Shown here piece after piece: positions 1 to 10,128 of a DNA stretch of 64,000 nucleotides; the stretch's first letter is position 1; the number at the start of each line of letters is the position of its first letter. The notes under the pieces are model-generated. The model did not search any database and was not told where the DNA came from. It was given only the letters and a program-made list of their open reading frames with translations. The position numbers and the translations under genes were made by a program. This DNA is from Perkinsus olseni. Lineage: Eukaryota > Perkinsozoa > Perkinsida > Perkinsidae. The stretch lies in NCBI GenBank assembly GCA_013115135.1, contig JABANP010000190.1, positions 1-64,000 of the forward strand, given 5' to 3'.

Positions 1-1
1 T

Positions 2-2245
2 AACTACGCTTACGATCGTTGTCCGGGTTGTAAGCGATCGGTATGCAAGCGTGAGATCTCCAAAAAAGACTATCAGGGTGTAATCACTACCTCCAAGGGC
101 CTCTCTATCAAGAACCCCTTTCGTGGAGCTGATGATCAACGCTCTGGTGTCGCTTGGATTCAGGAGATCTTCAAGAGGACTATCGGTCAGAGGAATGTAG
201 TTCGCTACACCTTTGCCCGGCTCAACACCATACAATCTGTATGGGACGATCTTGTTCGTGATGAACCTCCACCTGCTCAGTGTTATCTCGACTACGATCT
301 ACACTGGGACCGTCTCATCAACAAGATCAACGACTGCTTTTAGTGATCAAGAAGCTCTGATGCGGTTGCAACATGACTTCAACCATCTTCAGCAAGATCC
401 TAAAGAGTCTATAACACAGTTCATCGCTCGGCTTGATAGCTCTGCGAATCAACTGTGCCTACTCGGTGTTGGTATCTTGGACAACGTCATCAAACGACGA
501 CTCTACGATGGGTTGCTCAGCGATCGTCTACGAGACAAGATGGATCGCGACGTTGACGATCACCGAGTGGACTACACCGAGTTCAAACGGCTACTGGTCA
601 AGTATGATCGCCGTAAGAAGACATCTTCCAGATCAACCAAGAAGGAAGTAGATCCTGCTACTCTAAGACTATATGGTGGACGACTCCTGATCAACGACAC
701 AATACTACTGTCAACCACATCGTGGGTACCGACACTGTTGAAGAAGATCAAGATATTGAGTATCTGCATGGCTCCAATCAGCCAGACGACGACACCTACT
801 ACGTCTACGCGGTTGTCCGAGATCAACAATCTATCACGTGCTATCGGTGCTTACAAGATGGACACCCAGCACGAGATTGTATGAATGATATCGGCAAGAA
901 GGACGATCGGTGCTCTCGGTGTGGTAATCCTACTCACGGTATCGATAAGTGCAACGTATCGATTACCGCTACTTGTCATCGCTGTGGTCGACAAGGTCAC
1001 CTAGCCTATGTGTGCCCGGATCCGTTACCTACCTCCACATCGCGGAACAAGGGATCCAAGGGTAAAGGGAAGGCATCGTCTAAGGGCAAAGGCAAACCTA
1101 GCGGGACTGCCCAAGCCACGACATCATCAACGACAACCGATCTACCGACATCAGCCCCCACAACACCCAATGTCAAGATCTCTGGTATCGACCCCAATGA
1201 CCACAACGATGCGCCAGAAGAATCGAGTGACGAAGATATTCCCAACGACAATCAGACTAACACCATCACGATGCTTCATGATACGAGCACTTTGACTACG
1301 GCTACTGAGACTATCTCAAACTGTATCCAACTGTGTAGTGTGATCCAACACAGATCCGAGAACAATGGTCTACCTACGCCTAAGTCATGCTCATCATCCA
1401 AGGCATCAACTGGTTGTGATATCGTCGTTGGCATCGTTAAGATAGGGCCTGAGACAAGACCAGTCCTCTTCGATACCGGTGCTGATATCTCATTAATCGC
1501 CATCGGTACTCTTCAGAAGATCTTCGGCGCTGATTGCCCTACCTTCCCGAAAAAGACCAAATCTAATGTCAAGGTGGCTAACGCGGATAGCATGCAGATC
1601 ATCGGCTTCGTCAGTTTACCTGTCCAGACCAAGCATATCAAGATCAACGAGCGCTTTGCAGTGACTGGTAACACCTTATCAAGCCCGGTCATCTTAGGTT
1701 GTCCCGCACTGCAACAACTCCAATGTGCTATCGTGTTCACCGTGACTGGCCCTATCGTCTTCACTGGTATAGAAGATCTCAGCTCGTCCTTCCACAGCCA
1801 GATCTACAAGACTATATCCAAGTCAGCTCGAGGCCGGAAGTCCAAGACTGCATCAGATGCGGACGAGGTATCTATCACTCATCAACCTACCACTCATGCC
1901 ATCCGTATCCTCGACAAGGGTGACATAACGGCGACATGCTCAACTACCAGACTATCTGATACTCCCCCGCATCCTGATCCACCACCAGGAGACACTGGTT
2001 CCATCGGCGACCCTCCCGACGAGGCCATCGACGAGGCCGATGAACTTGAGACCAACGCCATCACGGGTCTGAGGGTTTCGAAGAAGTATCTTGAGGATGA
2101 CGTCGACTCCGACGACATCAACTGGCCTATCAGCAATAAGGTTCCTACATCAAAAACCACGTCGGTGGCCCCGAGCTTATCTTGTCTAACAACAAGATAT
2201 GGGAAAGATCTAACTGTAGACCATCTAGCTCAACATCACCACTAA
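2..2245 (+). pseudogene. Gag with CCHC knuckles plus retroviral-type aspartic protease, frame-disrupted
   Basis: The reading frame is open from base 2 and runs to TAG at 341-343. Coding then continues one frame over (helical Gag region, about 345-640) and returns to the first frame by about 720. That suggests two compensating single-base changes. From about 835 there are three knuckles of the C-x2-C-x4-H-x4-C type (the second reads CSRCGNPTHGIDKC). They are followed by a Ser/Thr/Lys-rich linker and a protease with LFDTGADIS at about 1467 and the hydrophobic VILGC strand near 1690. The role is virion-like particle assembly, RNA binding and polyprotein cleavage. The first frame has no ATG in the window, so the start lies to the left. 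Confidence 0.75.
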
Positions 2246-3261
2246 GCCTCTGTGATACTGATGACTCTGACGACCCGAACCCCACCAAAATCGAGGACGA
2301 CCACGACTACGACGACTCTTCAGGAGATCAACTATTCAATGGTCACGGGTTGCATCTAGTATCTTCCAAGGATGTTACGCATCCTGAGTATCTAGTTCGA
2401 GATCAACCGCTACGAGGCCAACGTGTCTATGTTGATCACCGTGGTGCTATCAAGTTCATCGAGCCCGCCGACAGTAAGGTTTGTGATCTACAACTTGTCC
2501 GAGAGGTGAAGACTGAAGACCCCATCGACAATACTATTGAAGAGTGGAGAAGATCTACTACAACGCCACCATCATCGAGTTCTGGAGACGACGGGTTAAT
2601 TGATGGTACACAACAACGAGATCAACAACGACCTGCATCTGATCCTATCATCAAAGATGCTCCCGAAGATCAACCCTCCAATGACCATCCCCACTCAACA
2701 CAACAAGGCGAGGGTCCTTCATCTGATGAAGACAACCCTCCATCTATTGGTGACTATCCCGCCGTCCCCAACAACCAATCAACTCAAGATGATAACATCA
2801 CGAACGACATTGATCATGACGACATCGATGACATCAACGACGTTGACGAAGCTCAGGTATCACCTCTCCAAGATCGAGTTCAACCAAGAGGTCGACATCA
2901 GAGAAGAATGGTTCCACTGGCTGCCGGTTCTACCCTGACCCCACTACTGCTAGATCAAGGCATTGTGGCATCGCGATCAAGGTGGAGAAGTATCCGTGAT
3001 GTCGACATCATCGCCTTCTCCGATCGGGATGAAGAAAGGGCCCATGACGGTGACATCAACAAAAAGCAAGCTAGGTTGTACAAGTGCTATCATCTGGCCC
3101 AGCCCTATAGATGCGGATCTAGCATTGCGACGACTAGACGACATCGATCTCTGAGTAGCAAGCTGTACTATAGCTTAGGTATCGGTGATTCGAGGAGACC
3201 ATCGGATCACTTGAATTACCTTGAGCTACTATCCTGCTTGAGTATCCGCTGTGTATGTTAG
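2182..3261 (+). pseudogene. Acidic low-complexity C-terminal ORF of the first LTR element
   Basis: A third frame (-1 relative to the protease frame) is open here and overlaps the protease ORF end by about 60 bases. The protein is rich in Asp, Ser, Pro and Gln and looks disordered. A short folded-looking segment at about 2400-2490 (VYVDHRGAIKFIEP) resembles the region after the integrase core in Ty3-type elements, but that is a weak impression. No ATG begins the ORF, so it is either reached by frameshifting or is a remnant joined by deletion of pol. No catalytic motif is present. Confidence 0.4.
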
Positions 3262-4099
3262 CTATTAGCGTGATCTATTTCGTCCACATCGAGTTTGGCC
3301 GGTTGTATTGTTATGCTTGACTGAGGTTATCTTCCTTCGAAGTTCTGTGATATGATCCTTGCTTCTGCGCTTGGCTCCTTCTATCGATCACGTAATCGAT
3401 TTGCTACTATTCCTCGTGATCAGCCGCTGCCTATGCGCTTCGCATTGCATCTATCGCAACCTTCATTTCGAAGTAGCCTCAGGTATCTATTCCTCTGTGT
3501 CCCCAAGGTCATCTTCTCCTCTGTATCAAGGGCGAAGTTCTGGAGATTGATCTGATTGGTATCTATATCCTATCTGGGTCGGAGAAGTCTCTACGTCTTC
3601 ATCAAGGTCGAGGACAAAGTATCGAGAGATCCATCTCAGATCCATCTCAGATGAATATCAGACGATGAGGATGATGAGATAATCTATACCCCAGATCGTA
3701 GAATTATTATTTTGTGTATCTGTTCTTCGGGCACATCGCCCATTGTATCTGACTATTTATATCGTAATGTTATCATCACGATGCAAGTACCATTTGAGGA
3801 TCGCTCGCGGGGAATGTGGCAACCCGGGAAAGCGGAGCGAATATCACACGTTCTTGCATCATTTTATCGGCGCATCTATGATGGCGCACGCCTCATATCC
3901 AACCGTTTCGGATATCCGGCACTGATGGATCTACGATTAAGTGAACTTCGAATTGGATCTAACTCCGATTTAGAGTCTTGAATCTTCGGATTCTATCGTC
4001 TGCATCTGGTCGTTGATTGACTATCGTGAGTCATCACTGACCATCTGCTTATCCTAGTAATTGTATCAGACTTATCTTGTCGCGCTGAGAATAGTCGGG
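3262..4099 (+). other. Non-coding stretch, probable 3' LTR/UTR of the first element
   Basis: No credible coding region. Short repeats occur (an immediate duplication of a CATCTCAGATC-type unit near 3630-3650, and paired CTAACGCATCTAATGCGTC just downstream at 4150). Because the other LTR copy is outside the window, the LTR boundaries cannot be set. Confidence 0.35.
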
Positions 4100-4336
4100 A
4101 TGGTTGTGACTAGATCTAATAAGATTGGTGATTCAGAGTCTATCGCGTCTAACGCATCTAATGCGTCTAGAATCCCTAGACCTAAGACTAAGGCCAAGGC
4201 CAAGTCTAAGTCTAAGTCATCGACTTCGTATCTTTATGATGAATCGGATGATGTTCCTTCTGTTGATAGCAGGCATCCTCCTCCCATCGTCACCGCCACT
4301 CCCCCGACTCCATTCTCACAGCGCGCGCAACTTTGA
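4100..4336 (+). pseudogene. Orphan Gag N-terminus-like ORF (starts MVVTRS)
   Basis: The ATG at 4100 opens a 78-codon ORF. It has a basic, Ser/Lys-rich start (MVVTRSNKIGDSES), a KAKAKSKSKS stretch and a Pro-rich tail, then a stop. Such starts are typical of Gag in Ty3-type elements. With the LTR-embedded start of the 31.3-kb element as precedent, I read this as the coding stub carried in a 3' LTR, reading out into flanking DNA. A short unrelated gene is possible. Confidence 0.4.
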
Positions 4337-4416
4337 GAAGAAGTAGCGCTCGCCCAAAAAGATTCGGGTTCACTTGACCTATTTTATATCTTACCCTTAG
4401 ATATTTCTTCTACCAA

Positions 4417-6911
4417 ATGATAGAGCGTCTCAAGTCACTATTCCGGCGACCGACGAAAGATACCGATGCACTCATGCCTGTGACAGAAAAGGTCGACCCG
4501 ACCTCGCAGAAAGATATCCGAATTTATGGTATCTTTTTGGTACTATCAACCTTGCCGGTGCATCTTAAGTTGCTCCTGGCGACTCCCGGGTTAACCTATC
4601 TTAGCCCAGAGTCCCTCGGCGTATCTTTGGTCTTCATGAGTGGCTTGCTTGCATTGGTCGCATCTTTCTGGGGAAGATACTCTCGGATAGATAATCTCCT
4701 CTGGGCGTACTCGACCGTCATCTTGGCCGTTTTTGCCGGGGTAAAAAATTACCGGAATCGGATCACCACGGAATTCACCGGTTATAGAGATCCTGAGGAA
4801 AGGACGGTAATAAAGGGGAGGAAATGGGGGCAGGAGAAAAGGAAAAATTTGGTATTTTTCGTAAAATTTCCACGAGAATTTTCGAAAATTCTGCTCAATG
4901 ACCAGAGCGACGAATACTCTGAAAAATTCTGAAAATTTCTCGATCCCGTTCGAACTGAGATATTCAGGAAAATATATGATAATTCTATAAAAAATACGTT
5001 ATTCTCGATTGTGCTACTGATTCTCTTGCCCTCCAAATAAATTTTTTTGATAAGAAATGATTAGGGAAATTTTCGTAAATTTTCCGAAATTTTCGTATAT
5101 AAACTCATTTGCCGGTGCAACCGTGTAGGACACGGCATCTAATGCAAAGATTGGTTTCTACATCTTCCTGTGGGCTGGTGATCTCAGTCATAATGACCGA
5201 GGATAATACTTGGGTAATTTCGTATTGTTGCTACTCACCTTCTGCAGTGTAGCGGAGAAGTCACAGTAATGCAGAGCACTTAGAATCAGCTGGCGACGGA
5301 AGAGTTTCGACGACCGCTATTGTGTAGAATTGGCATGACAGCCGGCGGCGCCCTCCTTGCCGTGAGACGTTGCGGTTGTACCACGTAGAAGGGAAGCTCC
5401 TACCGAGAAAAAATCGCCCAGTAGTTCGACTTTCCAGTAGATCTAAGTCTCCCTTTCGGACGGGCGAGTAATGCGCCAGTTGGTATGCTCCTCGTTTTGG
5501 TCACAATTATCGAGGTTACGAGTATCCGAGGTTGACGCGTGAGTTTCATGAAATTAGTCGGGCTGAAGATTCCAGCGGTGGTGATTTTCGTTTTCGAGAT
5601 CGAACCTAGGTTTTTACACACGCTAGGATTTCCCTTTTTCCTCCGGCGTTACTCGAACTTCCTGACAATTTTTTGGAGAAAAAAAATTCACCCTTCCGCG
5701 GTTTTTCAAGTTTCCGGAGGTCACAAAATTTCGTGACATAGATTTTATCATCTCAGAGAATCTTAGGTTGACCCATGAAATTTCCGGAACGACATAGCGG
5801 TGAGTGTGAATATCTTCCGGCCTCTTTGCAGAAAAAATTATCCGAACATTATTTTTCCCGGAAAAAATTTATCGGAAATACTTTTTTTCAGAAGAAATTG
5901 TTCCGGAAATAATTTTTTAGGGAATAATTTTCCGGAAAAATAAATGATTTACAATAAATTCACAATAATTCATAATGGATAATAAATAATTCTCTTCAGG
6001 GCCTCAGCACCCTCTGCGTTGTTCTCGGCCTAGTTCCGCCAGCAGCAGCCGTCGCTGCGAATCTTATCATTGGTGACGCGCGCGGAGACGTTACGGGGTT
6101 GTGGTTAAGATATGCTACCAGATTGAATGTATGGCTCACTTTCCCGTTGGTATCTTTCGTCTGTGTGTATTACAAGCTTCAACCTCCTCTGTATTGTGCA
6201 ATAATATGCTTGCCCGCTTTGACCTCGTTGTTAAGATACCCAAAGATACGCCTCATTGTATTTTTCATAGTCGCCTTCGCAGACGTAAAATTTCTCGGCG
6301 ATTTTCCGTCTGCGTTTTTATCGACCTTTCCGGTTTTATACTCGCTCATGCCTGCAGAATATCTTTCGACCTTTGATATTCCTCGGAGTGATAAGATATC
6401 TTCCTAGTGAGTGTCTGCCGCTAGTCGGAGGTATCTTTTGGTCCTGTCTTTCGCATGAATCGACCTTCATTGTGTGGTCGTGCGGGTATCTTTTATCATG
6501 CATACTGTGGGTGCCTTTCGGTATCCTCTATACCTATTTCGTGGCGCGCGGGAAAGGGGATAATTTCGTGGCGCGTGACGGGAGTAAAAAGGAAAGGGGA
6601 TCGCGGTGTGCTAAACGAGAAGGTCCGGCGATTTTATATTCGCCTAATGCGCGAGGAGGAATCCAGGTAATCGAAAGGTCCCCGGATCGAATCCCCCCAG
6701 CGGCATTTTTAGGGTCTTGGCGGCGGCCCTGTAGTGTACGCGGATGATGATGGAGATACTGCCCATGACTTCTATGAGGCCAATGATAGAAAGGGGTGAT
6801 ATTATCACGAATTCGGAATTATTTACCCGCATATAATCGTCCTTCAGAGAGCTGCAGAAGCTGCCGAGGTCCAAGCTGCATCGTTGTGATGCGAAAAACG
6901 AAATTTACTGA
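4417..6911 (+). CDS. Multi-pass membrane protein, multi-exon, family not recognised
   Basis: The ATG at 4417 starts a 108-codon first exon with three hydrophobic segments (for example LGVSLVFMSGLLALVASFWG). It ends in phase 0 at 4740 before GTAAAAAATT. The next clear exon starts at 6000 after TCTCTTCAG and adds at least four membrane segments. Between about 6370 and 6405 coding moves to the next frame (a missed intron or a one-base indel) and continues with more hydrophobic segments to 6666. Exons 6713-6795 (acidic, YADDDGD) and 6848-6911 follow in consistent phase to a TGA stop. Introns are 6667-6712 and 6796-6847. One or two more exons may lie inside 4741-5999 (for example 5129-5177, with a FYIFLWA segment). 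I cannot name the family; transporter-like topology is only an impression. Confidence 0.6.
4741..5999 (+). other. Long first intron of the membrane-protein gene, possibly with hidden exons
   Basis: Starts GTAAAAAATTACCGG and ends TCTCTTCAG. Flanks at 4850-5100 and 5650-5990 are AT-rich with repeated GGAAAATTTTCG/AATTTTTCCGG words. The GC-richer middle (5129-5400) has candidate exons at 5129-5177 and 5269-5321 with plausible phase. Apart from those I see no gene. Confidence 0.45.
6667..6712 (+). repeat. 46-bp intron with tRNA-like 3' half, sense orientation
   Basis: Begins GTAATCGAAAGGTCCCCGG and ends TTTTTAG. It is clearly related to the intron at 8450-8499: the first 19 bases are identical, then [A/G]TCGA[A/T]TCCCC, then CGRCATTTTT. 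The middle matches a tRNA B box (GGTTCGANTCC) followed by a T run. Flanking exons join in phase 0. Confidence 0.7.
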
Positions 6912-7219
6912 ACTATTCTTAACCGCTGAAAAATTGCAATTCTACACACCTTCGCTCCGCTGTTACATTTTCTATTATCGAAAGATTTGTGTTGATCAGG
7001 ATGGTATCTTGAGGTTGAGCTTGGGTCGCATCTTTTCTATAGAAAGGATATGTAGGGGTATCTTAGGTCGATCCATGCAAGATATGCATTCAACCCGAGA
7101 AGTCGATCGATTTCTGTTTGCATTCCTCTTCCCCGAAGCTCGCGGGTTTAAAGGATTGGTATCTTTGGTTCATCCATGCAAGATACGGAATAGGTCACTT
7201 TTAGCCTCTCTATTTTAGC

Positions 7220-8602
7220 ATGAGTCCCCCCTCGTTAACGTTTCCACGAGTCACTTGTCTTGGCGCCGAAGAACCTCCTCTTTTGCCGCCGCAAATTTTG
7301 TACGCGGGAAAGATTTATTCTCAAGACGGTAATCTCAACTTATTTCGTATCTTGCATGCTTCAACCTAAGATTCGTAGGTTCCGAAAGGAGACAGGGAGG
7401 CGGGGATCGTCGTCGTGTATGGAATGAAGCCACTCTCCGACGTCTGGTCACGACTAGGTGTGTTGGGGAATTGCAAGATTGCAAGATTCCGTGGGAGTGC
7501 TTAGGCATCAGCTTGAACAACAGCGGGATAGAATTGAGCGAAAATGTTCAGCGGAGCGAAGCCGGAGTCAGCTGCGCAAAGCTTCGGTAAGTATCTTAGA
7601 GGTTGACCTTGCAAGATACAAAACAGGTTGGGATTGCGGCATTCGACTTCCTTCCAGGTCAAGCGCCCTGCAGCAACAAGAAGAGACCCTCAGAGCACTG
7701 GAAGAAATGTACGTTTAAAAATACCCTCGCTGGGGGTCGAACCGGGGACCTCTTGCTGGGCAGAGCTCCTCATCCTCGTCGTCATCATCAGCAGTGAAGG
7801 AAGACACTCGAGGGACGTCAAGGGCACAGGGAAACCTTTTAGTGGTAGGAGGAAATTTTCGCGATTTTTTTCATAACCAGAAAAAAATTCCGTGAAATTT
7901 TGGGAATTTCCCCTAATTTTTTCGTCGGAACGCGAAAAATTAATGCCTGAGAATATCTGCCGGTGGGATTCGAACCGAGGGTCTCTTGTTGTGGTATTTT
8001 TGTCATTCTCGTGATCCTGTCAGAGGAAGTACGTTTCATGGCTGGCTATGGACCAAGAAACGGATATACTGTAGGCGTATCTTAGCTCCAACCTCGTCGG
8101 ATACAGAACAGGTCAACTTGAGCGCTTTCTAGGCGTTGTGAGTTATGTGACACTGTCGACCGAAATGATGCAGGAGCTCGATGGAATCTTAAGGACCTAG
8201 CGGTTCCAGTGAGGTTGACCTTTTCGTATCTTCCAAGCAAAAGATACTCCACGCACGGCGTAGGTTTTGGAGGCCTCATTGTCACAGCACGCTAAAACGG
8301 TTGGCCACGTGTGGGCGCTGTCGCAGAAGGAAGGTGCGTTGAGGAAATGTAAGTGAATATAAGACTGCAAGATTTGCAGGGAGAAGGATGAGCCTCCCTG
8401 CCCCATCAACTACGATATTCAGAACTCTGACTTCTTCCAGTTCAAGCAGGTAATCGAAAGGTCCCCGGGTCGATTCCCCGCGGCGACATTTTTCCGCAGT
8501 TCCTCGGCTGAAGTCGTCCGACGGAGATCCCTGCAGAGTTCTTCGAGATTAACACTGCCTTCTACTCGTAGGACATCTCTTTCTGTGAAATCGATCGCGT
8601 GA
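7220..8602 (+). CDS. Charged, partly coiled-coil-like protein, about ten small exons, not recognised
   Basis: ATG at 7220. Exons 7220-7328, 7379-7457, 7505-7586, then 8024-8070, 8133-8208, 8264-8348, 8380-8449 and 8500-8602 all join in frame with GT-AG introns and end at TGA 8600-8602. The middle (7659-7712 and 7795-7852) is less sure, although one phase-consistent chain exists. The protein has a Pro-rich start, an Arg/Glu/Gln-rich helical stretch (RHQLEQQRDRIERKC) and a Ser/Arg-rich tail (SSRLTLPSTRRTSLS). Introns are very short, one only 31 bp (8349-8379). No catalytic motif or known family is recognised. The precise phase match over eight junctions makes a real gene likely. Confidence 0.6.
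7709..7794 (-). repeat. tRNA-like element within an intron, reverse orientation
   Basis: The host intron on the plus strand runs from about 7709 or 7713 to 7794 (ends CATCATCAGCAG). On the minus strand it reads AGGTCCCCGGTTCGACCCC, then AGCGAGGGTATTTTT. This is the same element as in the introns at 6667 and 8450 but inverted relative to the gene. The B-box consensus GGTTCGANNCC is matched. Confidence 0.6.
7853..8023 (-). repeat. Intron carrying another reverse tRNA-like 3' half
   Basis: The intron ends GATCCTGTCAG at 8023. Its AT-rich left part resembles the long intron at 4741 (AAATTTTCGCG, AAAAAATTCCG). At 7950-7997 the minus strand reads GGTTCGAATCCCACCGGC after ACAAGAGACCCTC, a B-box-like T arm. 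The donor (GTGGTAGG or GTAGGAGG near 7853-7856) is uncertain. Confidence 0.5.
8450..8499 (+). repeat. 50-bp intron with tRNA-like 3' half, sense orientation
   Basis: GT at 8450, AG at 8498-8499. The first 19 bases are identical to the intron at 6667, although the two lie in different genes. B-box-like GGGTCGATTCC is followed by CGGCGACATTTTTCCGCAG. Flanking exons join in phase 2 and stay open to the stop at 8600. Confidence 0.7.
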
Positions 8603-8627
8603 TCGATTTAAGATACGCCTGCCGGAT

Positions 8628-8966
8628 ATGCCAACCCTCAGCGCCTTCGTCCTTATCAAACACTCTTCTCACGCCAAGGTCAGTAATTTTTCTGAATATA
8701 TCTCAAAATATCTTCAATTTTGTTTCAGACGTGCATCAACCTTGGCGTCGTTACAGCCACCCTCACACGCCCCAGCGCCGCCCAGTCCGCCCCTCGCAGT
8801 CAACGACCGGCCAGTTGCCGATGCTGCCGTCATCAGCACCACCCAGACAACTACGGGCAACGACAGGCTTTAACATCGGACGAAGTAATGGTGTAGATCT
8901 TGCAATCTTGACTTATCTTGTGATTCCTCCACGCAGGAGAGCCCACTGGATCGCCTCTCCGGCTGA
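8628..8966 (+). CDS. Small Ser/Arg/Cys-rich protein, three exons, tentative
   Basis: ATG at 8628. Exons 8628-8678, 8729-8884 and 8937-8966 give about 78 codons ending at TGA, with introns 8679-8728 (GTCAGTAA...TTTCAG) and 8885-8936 (GTAATGG...CACGCAG). The middle exon is open in more than one frame. The phase-consistent frame gives a polar protein with a CRCCRHQHH cluster, which could bind metal. It starts only 26 bases after the previous stop. The 3' exon choice (donor at 8885 or 8891) is uncertain and no family is recognised. Confidence 0.4.
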
Positions 8967-9143
8967 CCTCTACTCAGTGGTTATCAAGTGCAGCCGGTGG
9001 GCGAAGACACTCGACTCCTAGTAGGTTAGTTTAGTGGCGTTTTCGCGCGCGCCCTGCTGATCGATTATGAATCATTGGTTTCCACGACGGGATAGTGGAG
9101 CGCATGGAGGTGTGGACTCTTTCTACAAAGAGGAAATATTGTG

Positions 9144-9226
9144 TTTTAGAAATGGGCACTGTTGGGATTGAGCCTGGGTGGGATGAATGACAGGTGGGAG
9201 TGCTAACCTATTGAGCTAGTCGAGTG
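9144..9226 (-). repeat. tRNA-like sequence upstream of CRIPT
   Basis: The minus strand shows an A-box-like TAGCTCAATAGGTTAGCA and, about 35 bases on, a B-box-like GGCTCAATCCC. Spacing is tRNA-like, but I cannot build clean acceptor and T stems. It is a degenerate tRNA or tRNA-derived SINE head rather than a functional tRNA gene. It lies in the gap before the CRIPT start, possibly in the 5' UTR or promoter. Confidence 0.45.
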
Positions 9227-9258
9227 TGGAGGATTCGAGTTGATTTATTTGCTCGCAA

Positions 9259-10128
9259 ATGGTTTGTGCGAAGTGTGAGAAGAAGTTGGCCAAGTTGGCG
9301 ACGCCGGACGTCTTTCGGTCCACGACGGGAGAAGCTCATAAAGGTAAGGGAATCTTGAGGTCGACGTGTGAGCGTATCTTGCAGACCGGAAGGATGTCGG
9401 AGTTAATAAATTGATCAAAAAACATGATAAGTCTACTCATGTGTAAGTCGCCGGGATCGAACCTCTGCGGGATTATGTGCATCGGCTTATCAGATGCAAA
9501 TCCTGCAAGAATAGCGTCACCAATCAAAACAAATACTGCAACTACTGGTAAGCTCAGTGGCGTATCTTTTCCTCTTCCCTGCCGCTCGAAAGCGAATTTC
9601 CGAGACCTGGAAAATCTTTGCTTCTCGAGTATTCATTAATTTCTCTTGCGAGGTGCTTCCGCGCATTCAGGGGGTCCCGCTGAAAATAGTTAAATTCAGC
9701 GACAGTTTCATTCCATTGAGTACCATCGGAAACGCTCTAATTCCCACTAGCTGCTTATTTTAGTATTCAATTAATACAAGATCTGTCCAAAATTTTTGTC
9801 AAAAAAATTTTGTCAAAACTTTTTCGTCCGACAAACTCATTTTATACAATAATTTGTATGTGTAATAATTTTCGTTCTAATACCACAAATACTGTTTTCC
9901 GCGGGAGACTCTGTAGATCGCCCGCACCGCGCTTTCACAGTTCACCGTCGCTCGTTCAAAATCTGAACTTGTTAAGAATCGTCGGTAAGAGTATCTTAGG
10001 TTGATCCTGGTTTTTTACACCTCACAAAGATTCTCCATTTTTCTTTCAGCGCCTACAAGAAGGGCAAGTGTGCAAGATGCGGTAAGAAAGTAGTTGACAC
10101 AAGTTCACACAATATGTCAGCAGTATAA
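9259..10128 (+). CDS. CRIPT: CRIPT-like cysteine-rich PDZ-binding protein, four exons
   Basis: Exons 9259-9343, 9385-9440, 9510-9547 and 10050-10128 join in frame to 85 residues. The N-terminus MVCAKCEKKLAKLATPD and the C-terminal CAYKKGKCARCGKKVVDT match the CRIPT family closely. The C-terminus ends -SAV, a PDZ-ligand-like tail. Known CRIPT proteins are small zinc-binding proteins of about 100 residues, linked to the minor spliceosome and to PDZ proteins. This one is shorter: the central CxxC pair is missing, leaving CxxC at residues 3-6, one in the NKYCNYC segment and one in CARC. Intron 1 is 41 bp and holds GTATCTT, intron 2 carries a reverse tRNA-like T arm, and intron 3 is about 500 bp. 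Confidence 0.9.
9441..9509 (-). repeat. CRIPT intron 2 with reverse tRNA-like sequence
   Basis: Donor GTGTAAGT at 9441 (phase 0) and acceptor CCTGCAAG at 9509. The minus strand reads CAGAGGTTCGATCCCGGCG, a good B-box/T-arm, at 9450-9470, followed by AAGTCG-complement sequence; an upstream GATAAGCCGATGC could be an A-box remnant. Confidence 0.6.

Larger units (their letters stand above)
1..4336 (+). mobile_element. LTR retroelement, right-hand part, Gag-protease type without visible pol
   Basis: The left edge lies outside the window. Gag with three CCHC-type knuckles is followed by an aspartic protease and then an acidic low-complexity ORF. I find no reverse transcriptase, RNase H or integrase motif before the sequence becomes non-coding at about 3.26 kb. 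A second Gag-like N-terminus at 4100-4336 would fit a 3' LTR that contains the start of the ORF, as seen directly in the element at 31.3 kb. The element therefore looks like an internally deleted or decayed derivative. The 5' LTR and target duplication cannot be seen, so the boundaries are inferred. Confidence 0.65.
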
